Source of the DNA: Mycogone perniciosa
Taxonomy: Eukaryota > Ascomycota > Sordariomycetes > Hypocreales > Hypocreaceae
Direction of reading: 5' to 3'
Assembly (NCBI GenBank): GCA_025331125.1
Contig: JAOALB010000116.1
Location: forward strand, 119,880 to 183,879
DNA length: 64,000 bases
In this document: piece after piece, positions 57,216 to 64,000 of the stretch
Numbering within the stretch: position 1 is the stretch's first letter
Layout of the letters: every line of letters begins with the position of its first letter
Position numbers and translations under genes: made by a program
Notes under the pieces: model-generated
What the model saw: only the letters and a program-made list of their open reading frames with translations
Database searches by the model: none
What the model was told of the DNA's origin: nothing

Positions 57216-60200
57216 CTATTACTATTACCTTTTAATATACTGCTTCCGCAAAACTAAACTAAACCTTAAAATTAAAAAGTATACTTAAATATAGTAAATA
57301 TATAGATAGTAATAGCTATAAATTTTATTACCTTTTATCGTTAATTATATATTTGCGCAATAAAAGTAATTTAAAAAGAGATTAACTAAACTATTAAAAT
57401 TAAGGAATTAGCGTTTATTCGCTTATTAAAGCTTTTAGATAAGTTTTTTTAATAAATATTTACAGGATAAAGAAACTATATTAAAGTAAAAATAGTATTA
57501 TTAAAAGAAATATATAACTTTATTAATAAATACTACTCTTTAATATAATTAAAAAAGATTATAGCTGCTAATATAAAGAAATTTATAGTAGGAAAACTTA
57601 AATTTAGTAAACTAGATATTTTAAAGAAACTACTATCCTGGCTATATAACTTATATAATACTTTCCTATTAAAGACAGCAAATAAACTTCTTTTATAATA
57701 GGCCTCAAACTATAAAATCGAGATATTACTAAGAAAAAACCCTTTATATTAAAAGAATAGGCTATTTTTATTTAATAAACTGCAGGTAATAAAAATATAA
57801 TTAAATAATAATTTAGTAAAAGGATTTATCTGTAAATTGCAAATATAATATACTACTCCCCTCTTTTTAGCTGCAAAATTAAAAAGCAGCGTCTATATTT
57901 ATTAAAATTATTGAAAGTTAAATAATATTACTATTAAAAATTAATACCTATTATTATTAATTTAAAAAACCTTTAATGCCTTAAACTATATAAAGGTATA
58001 TATAAAACTTAATATTATTGCTGCGTTTAATAACCTCTATATCGCTAAAAGAAATATATAGAAAACAGTATTTATTATAAGGTTTAGCCTCTTTAAAATA
58101 TTAATTATACCTTTTAGCCTTTATAATGCGCCTGCTATATTTTAATACTATATTAACTATACTCTTTATTACCTCTTTAACTGCATTTATATAATATACT
58201 TTAATAATATTTTTATATACTTTTTAAGCTAAAAGGAATATTAAAAATATATCTGTAAAGTAGTAGCTTGCCTTTAAAACACTAGCCTTTAAATTAATAT
58301 TACTAAATGTAAGTTTAAAATAATAAAAATAAAATACTTTAGCTTAATTATTACTTTAAAGGGATTAAAGATAAATTTTAAAAAAGTTAAAGCTATATTA
58401 AACTAGCAACTATTTAAAGGAGTAAAAGACTTATAAAAGTTCTTTAGCTTTATAAACTTTTATTGCTATTTTATTTAAAGATACTTTAAAATAACTGCAC
58501 TATTAAATAAACTTTTAAAGAAAGACTGATTATATATTTAAAGAGAAAAATAGTAAAAAGCCTTTAATTTAATTAAATGCACTTTTAAATTAGCTTTAGT
58601 TTTAGCCCCTTTTAACTATAATATATAAATAGTCTTTAAAATAAATGCCTTTAATTAAGTATTAGGCAGTATTTTATTATAATATAATAAAAAAGGCATT
58701 TTATACTTTATTGCATTTTTCTTTATAAAGTATAACACTTAAAAATATAACTATAAGATTTATAATAAAGAACTTTTAACTATTATTAAAGTAATAAAAG
58801 AGTAGCGCTTAAAATTATAAAGTTTATAAGAATTTAATATTATTATAAACTATAAAAACTTTAAATACTTTATTTTAATTAAAGCTTTAAATTAATCATA
58901 AATCTAATAGTTTAAATTCCTTTTTAGCTTTAACTTTTATATTATTTATTAACCTGGCTTTAAAGCTATTAAGCTTAATGCCTTAAATAGAAAAGTAAAA
59001 GATAGGCCTGCGAAATCAAATCCCTTTAATAATTAAATTAAAAAAAGGCAATATATTATCCTCCCGCAGAGTTCTTTTAGCTTTAATGCTTAGGCAATAT
59101 TTTAAAAAGAAATTTTATTAGATACAGAAATATCTATAAAGGCTGCCCCTATAGCTATAATAATACCTGCAGAAAGTAAACTAATTAATAACTTAATTGC
59201 AGCAGTATATAAACGAAATACTATAGTAAAAGAAATAGTAACTGCACTCTAAAACCTTAATATCCGCTAATAGCTAAAGTAGCTCTGTAAAGAACTTTAA
59301 ATTGCAATAAATAACTATTAAATAATAAATAATAAAATCTATTATTAAAAATAACTTTTTATTCCCTTTAACAATAAACTTTATATATAAATCCTATTTA
59401 AAAACTACTTTAGCAGCCCAGTTAAATACCTAGGCAGGTTTAAAACCTTAAACTTTATTAATTAAATATACTAATAGCTATAAATTTTAAAAGATATTAA
59501 AGTATTTATATAAGCCTATAAACTGTATATTAAAATAAAGGCTTTATAATCTTTATTATAAAGTTTCCTTTAACTACTGCTAGTTTTATTTTATATATAG
59601 TTAAATATCTTTATTAACTATATTACACTACTGCCTAAATCCTGCCACTATAATACTATTTATAAATATTTACTAGTAGTAGTTTACTGCTTTATTAAAA
59701 TATATTACTTTATATTTATTATTTTACTATAAAAAAAAAGCTAGCTAATACATTTATTAATAGGATTTACTGCCTTTATAATATACCTAATAATATTATA
59801 TTAAACTGCAGTATATAATTTATATTAAAATTCTAAAAATAACTCTTAAAGCAATTAAAAGTTATATTAAAATAGTTATTAGCCTTTTACCCTAAAACTA
59901 ATAGCTAAATTAATAAAATTAATATAAATATAAAATAATACCTATAAGCTTTTATTAACTTTTACTAAAATAATTAAATCTACTTTATTAGGGGTAATTA
60001 ATATACCTAATACATTTACAGTCCTTCTTATTAGCCTACCCGAGTAAAGTTAATTGCTTATTTAAGCAACTACTAGATTAGGGAGGTATAAGACTATAAA
60101 GATAAACAGATAGACCTAGTTTAATAAAGATTAACCCGCGTTCTCCCTCAATACACTACCCCTACCTGTGTTTTCACAGCCGTTAAGGCGTAAAGAGGTA

Positions 60201-61378
60201 ACCGTTGGTTACTTTCGACTGCAGACATCATGATCAAATGATTCGCAGTATCTTTTAGCCCTTATATTACTTAATTACGGCTTTATAGTTCTATCAAGAG
60301 CGCGGTTCCCGCGCTCTATTCCGGTTATTGTTGGTGTGTGTATGTATTTGGAGCGCTGATTCCCCCTCGACAAACTACTAGCTTTTATTAGCCGAATTCG
60401 CTATAAATAATATAATATCTAAAACTACTAATATATTGCTATTTTTTGCTAATTATAATTTTAACTGTTATTTAAAAATAAAGCCTTTACAGCCTTGCCC
60501 ACTAAACCTTTCTGCAGTAAAGAAAAAAAAGTTTTTCTGCGCTAATACTATTATAAATTAATTTAAATATATTATTATATAATTAAAGGCCTTTACTAAA
60601 GCTTTAAAACGAAAATATAAAGAAAATGTAAATATATAAAGGGAGGCGTTATTAGTCTATACTATTAGGCAGGAAGTCTTTATTAATATATAAAATATAA
60701 AGACTAATTAATTAATAAAAAAGCTAAATAATAAATAAACAAGACTTTATATAATAATAAAGGTATACCTATAAGCCTATACTATTAGCTTGCTAAAAGG
60801 TATAAAGATCTTCCCAGTCTTATATAACTTTCTTTTGCAACTTAAAATAGCTACTTTACTGCACTTTAAGTAAAAGACAATTAATAAAGCTAAGTTAAAG
60901 AATATTTAAAGTAAAGTACTGGAAAGGGAAGATAATATAGATAAAGTATAAAAGAAATAAGAGTCTAAAGCGCTTTTAGATTATTATAATAATAATAGTT
61001 TCTACTACTTTATTAAATAAAAATACTATACTACTATATAATAACTAGCTAAAAACCTATAAAGCTAAAAGAGGGTAATATAAGATTTTTATATAAAAAA
61101 CCCAGAAAAGCTAAGCCTACTATAATAAATATTAAAAGGAATTATAAAAAAAGAAAAAAAGGAAATAGCTAAAAAGAAACTAATACCCGCAAAGCGCTAA
61201 TTAAAGACTATACTACGCTAAAGCCTATAACTAAACTATATATCACTAATACTAAAAACTATATAATTTACCTTATTTACCTTTATATTGGAAGTATTAA
61301 GATAAACTACCTGGAATTTCGATTTATATAAGTAATATAGCTATTCGCGGCCGAATAGCGAGATAGGAGGGGGGGTAC
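57216..61378 (+). mobile_element. RIP-degraded Ty3/gypsy pol relic
   Basis: Plus-strand frame, rich in TAG/TAA, with the fungal gypsy order: RT KLNIIAAFNNLYIAKRNI (about 57996-58055) and FSLYNAPAIF, the catalytic YxDD box read as YFNNIFIY (Asn codons 58203-58208), RNase H KYNYKIYNKELLTIIKVIKE (58740-58800), the YRPG connector (INYKNFKYFIL and Y*PGFKAIKLNALNRK) and weak integrase-like sequence to about 60.1 kb. The 60.4-61.3 kb part is unrecognised. A G-rich tract and a 172-bp LTR follow. No 5' LTR was found by eye, so the 5' end is uncertain. Confidence 0.75.
60160..60395. other. GC-normal island inside the AT-rich TE block
   Basis: About 235 nt of ordinary composition between AT-converted stretches. 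It holds a perfect 8-bp hairpin GAGCGCGG-TTC-CCGCGCTC (about 60298-60317). No ORF or RNA is recognised. It may be a later insertion or a conserved part of the element. Confidence 0.5.
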
Positions 61379-61550
61379 TGTTACGGCACTGACCGTGACG
61401 CGATATTGACGCCCTGTCACGTGAGCTCCGGTTATATGACCAGGCCCTAACGCGTTCCTAGCTATAGCTTTCCGTAAAGCCTTAGGGCTTCCTTGCTCTC
61501 TACAGCACAATAACGATATTTGCCCTGACCTGCCTTCCTGTGCCGTAATA
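61379..61550 (+). repeat. 172-bp LTR (probably gypsy 3' LTR)
   Basis: Starts TGTTACGGCA and ends TGCCGTAATA, an inverted terminal repeat with CA changed to TA at the end. It is preceded by a purine-rich GATAGGAGGGGGGGTAC tract, so it is probably a 3' LTR. It is less AT-converted than its surroundings. No partner LTR was found in the window. Confidence 0.75.
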
Positions 61551-63364
61551 TATATTCTTAATAATTTAAGGTTTATAATTATTTATATATATCCCTAATT
61601 ATTAGTGATTTAGTATATACTTTAATGATTATGTTTCTATTGGCCCGTTATTCCAATATTCTTCCAGACCTAGGCCTTGACCTGGTTAGGTTGTAACATA
61701 TTAGCTATAATTGCTAAGGTATATACTTTACTTTTACTAGTCTAGTATAATAGTTTATATCCTTCCTTCCTTTTCTTTCCTCTTTATCTGCACTTTATAT
61801 ATTAAGCCCTTTACTTAATTTATCTATTTAAAAGAGGATCTTTAATATATTAATATTGATATATTCATTATTAATACAATATTTTTGAAATATTAATAAA
61901 AGGATTATAATCTTTTTTTATTTTAAAAATAATCTTTTTTTTAATTTATTAAATTACTATTTATTTTATAATAATAAAATTTAATTATTTTTAATTTACT
62001 TAAAGTTTAATAATATTCTTTATTTTTCTTTTAATACTTAAAACGGGTAAAGGAGTATTATTAAGTTTATTTTTCTTAATAGCTAGTTAAAAGGTTATGA
62101 ATTTTAGTAAGTAGGCACCTAAAAGGTAGGGTACCTGTAGGCGTAGGAGGGAAGCTTAGTGTTTCACTAGTGTCTCGCTGGCTAGATAACCTGCCATGTC
62201 AACCAACCCCTTGCACGTGCTTTTAGTAGTACGGAGTACATGCAAGGGGGGGACACAAAGGCCGTGGGTTAATAATGTTTCGCCGGTTTTGACGTGGCTT
62301 TTGGCCCGTTTAAATTGGTACCCAAGTCAGGTCGTGACACTGCCTTAGACCCCTTTAGGCGACAACTCTATCTCTTTCATACTGGGACTAAAAGGAAGTA
62401 AAGCCTATTAGAAGCTGGTAGAATATATAATTCTTTACGGCCCTCCCCCCTAAAACTTAGATTGGAATTAACTAAACTTTTCCTTTATCCGGCGAAACGT
62501 AACAAATAGAGGCTCCTAAGCCCCTAGCTCCTACCAACTTATCACCCAGATAAGGCTTATATATCTAGATACTTACTGGTCATTAATAGTAAACATATAA
62601 AACAAACCATCTCCCGAGTTCCGGTACTAATTTTAGCGCATCATTTGGCAGAGCTCTCTCCAGGATAGCGCTAATTATGGGCGAATTTAAAGATTCCCCT
62701 AGTGTTGAACTCAATTGAGCGATCTATGCCTAATAACCAATAACAGCCGGCTGAAATAGAAGCTCTCTCATGGTGGCAGAGTCTAGAACTTTGACTGTAT
62801 AGGGATAAGCCCTCGTTCATTTATCTTATCAGAGATTCTCTTTATCACGCAGTTTAGTTAATGCTATCTATCATAATTACGTGTAATAAATGCAGCGGGA
62901 GCCTATTATAGGTGTAAAGGCTGGCTATAGTGCCGAACTCTGAATCACACCATCCATATGCCAGGCTGCTAGAGATGGAAGCTGTCAAGTATAGTATGGT
63001 TCTAATATGACAGGTAGCCTGGCTAAATTCCCTATGTGATACGATAGCTATCGCCCTTTGCATTATTACTTGCTAGTGCTGTACAAGGCTCTAGCTCTAC
63101 CATATTACAAAGAATGAAGTAATACTCCGTAGTGCTGCCGTTAATCGAAATGGCTGCATCCCGTGATCAGCCTCATCCCGGCCGGACCGAACAGAGATAG
63201 CAGTGCAGTCGGTTTGGGTTTTTTCACGTTAGTTACGCAAGGGCTAAGGGATTCATTATAATATTAGCATGCCACTTTATACAGCTGCACTGCTACGAGA
63301 AAAACACCTGAACTTCGGTTCCCTCTTTATTGCCCTTATACTCCCATGTGCGACTAGCGGCAGA
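61551..63364. other. AT-rich flank and intergenic
   Basis: About 1.8 kb. AT-rich to about 62.1 kb, then more ordinary sequence with TACGGAGTA copies at 62229-62238 and 63123-63131. No gene or RNA recognised. Confidence 0.45.
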
Positions 63365-64000
63365 ATGTCGAGTAACGTCTCAAGTCAAGTAATAGGCGCA
63401 CAGCCGCCCCCGCCAGGGGCAACACCAAACTTTCACAATCGACCCTACAGCGCACTGCGGACCGCTAATCTTGTCGTCACTATTGTTTGCATGTCCCTTA
63501 GCACTATTTTCTTTCTAATCCGGGTATATGTTAGGGTCATTATTGGCCCAAAAATTTTTGCTGAGGATTGTAAGTGCTTAAAATATCTGAGGTTAATACT
63601 TGAAATGTTGAACCTTATATAATGCTAATGATTGATATTTATCTTGTTTAGGGGTATGTCTGGTAGCATGGGTATGCCGTTCCTGAGGTTAGATTCTTGA
63701 CTGATATTTTATTAATTAAAATAGGCATTATTCGTCTCGCATCTTACTACAATTCTAATGAGTAGGTTTTAACATGGGGTCTATTTTAATATACTAGTAT
63801 TGAAATATAGGTCAAGCGCTTTATTATGGAGAAGGCTACCATGCCTGGGACGTGACGGCAGAGGAGTATATGCATATGTTAAAGGTAAGACTAATTAATC
63901 ACTCAAGTAACCGAGTATTACTAATATGTGACGATCCGGGTTGATTCTCAAGGGATAAACCGAGGTTCGTGGGTTTATGTTGACAGAGAGGTCAGGGATG
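63365..64000 (+). CDS. Second rhodopsin-domain membrane protein (5' part, runs off window)
   Basis: Partial gene with exons 63365-63569, 63652-63671, 63725-63761 and 63811-63884 joined in phase, continuing beyond the edge. The N-terminus MSSNVSSQVIGAQPPPPGATPNF is hydrophilic, then a membrane span follows (NLVVTIVCMSLSTIFFLIRVYVR) with FAEDW across intron 1 (the AEDW of the family), and exon 4 gives GYHAWDVTAEEYMHMLK, equivalent to the YGLGRHRAAVSPEDI region of the first gene. Function as for the family, unknown. Three short introns (about 50-80 nt) with normal signals and no stop codons argue it is intact so far, despite lying beside the RIP block. Confidence 0.8.

Noticed and set aside
48901..61560. 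AT-rich block as a centromere
   Set aside because: AT-richness is explained by identifiable, RIP-degraded transposons; 12.7 kb is also small for a centromere in filamentous fungi. Chromatin data would decide.
1..64000. CRISPR arrays, operons and ribosome-binding sites
   Set aside because: The window is eukaryotic. Repeats found are microsatellites, LTRs or 5S copies, none with regular spacers.

Overview
The window is nuclear DNA from a filamentous ascomycete (Pezizomycotina). The evidence is short GT-AG introns of about 50-170 nt with CTAAC/CTGAC-type branch sites, and typical fungal families: rhodopsin-domain membrane proteins, DUF4112, a PNP-NACHT-ankyrin NLR, a CBM1 chitinase, LysM, a secretory LIP lipase and scytalone dehydratase. 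AT-rich, stop-riddled transposon tracts look like products of repeat-induced point mutation (RIP). The Dcp2 and RNR protein style suggests a Sordariomycete, perhaps Hypocreales. That placement is inference.

Layout. About 0.2-19.4 kb is mostly conserved core genes: a rhodopsin-domain protein, Swd2, SRP9, the small subunit of ribonucleotide reductase, a DUF4112 membrane protein, the decapping enzyme Dcp2 and an Nrd1-like RRM protein. Two decayed genes lie among them: a type-B carboxylesterase without its serine nucleophile and with a frameshift, and an HNH-nuclease-like gene with two in-frame TGA codons. About 21.4-48.5 kb is accessory: a large PNP-NACHT-ankyrin NLR, an NAD(P)-binding epimerase-like protein, a GH18-CBM1 chitinase, a DUF7730-like protein, an ankyrin fragment, a LysM protein, a LIP lipase, a scytalone-dehydratase-like protein, a cysteine-rich secreted protein broken by a stop codon, and a cytochrome P450 broken by a one-base loss in a homopolymer. 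This section also holds two small clusters of 5S rRNA genes and a LINE RNase H relic.

About 48.9-61.6 kb is an AT-rich transposon graveyard. It holds a LINE endonuclease relic on the minus strand, a complete but dead Ty1/copia element with two LTRs of 581 bp each, a dead Ty3/gypsy pol region, and a 172-bp LTR. The last kilobase holds the 5' part of a second rhodopsin-domain gene that runs off the end.

Functional reading. The left part is housekeeping: chromatin and RNA 3' ends, protein targeting, dNTP supply and mRNA decay. The right part suits secretion, cell-wall interaction and self/non-self recognition, and has a high rate of gene decay next to RIP-affected DNA. A short palindromic motif, TACGGAGTA (and TACGAAGTA), is scattered through introns and intergenic DNA and appears to have inserted into a 5S rRNA gene copy. 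It is the most unusual small-scale signal in the window.
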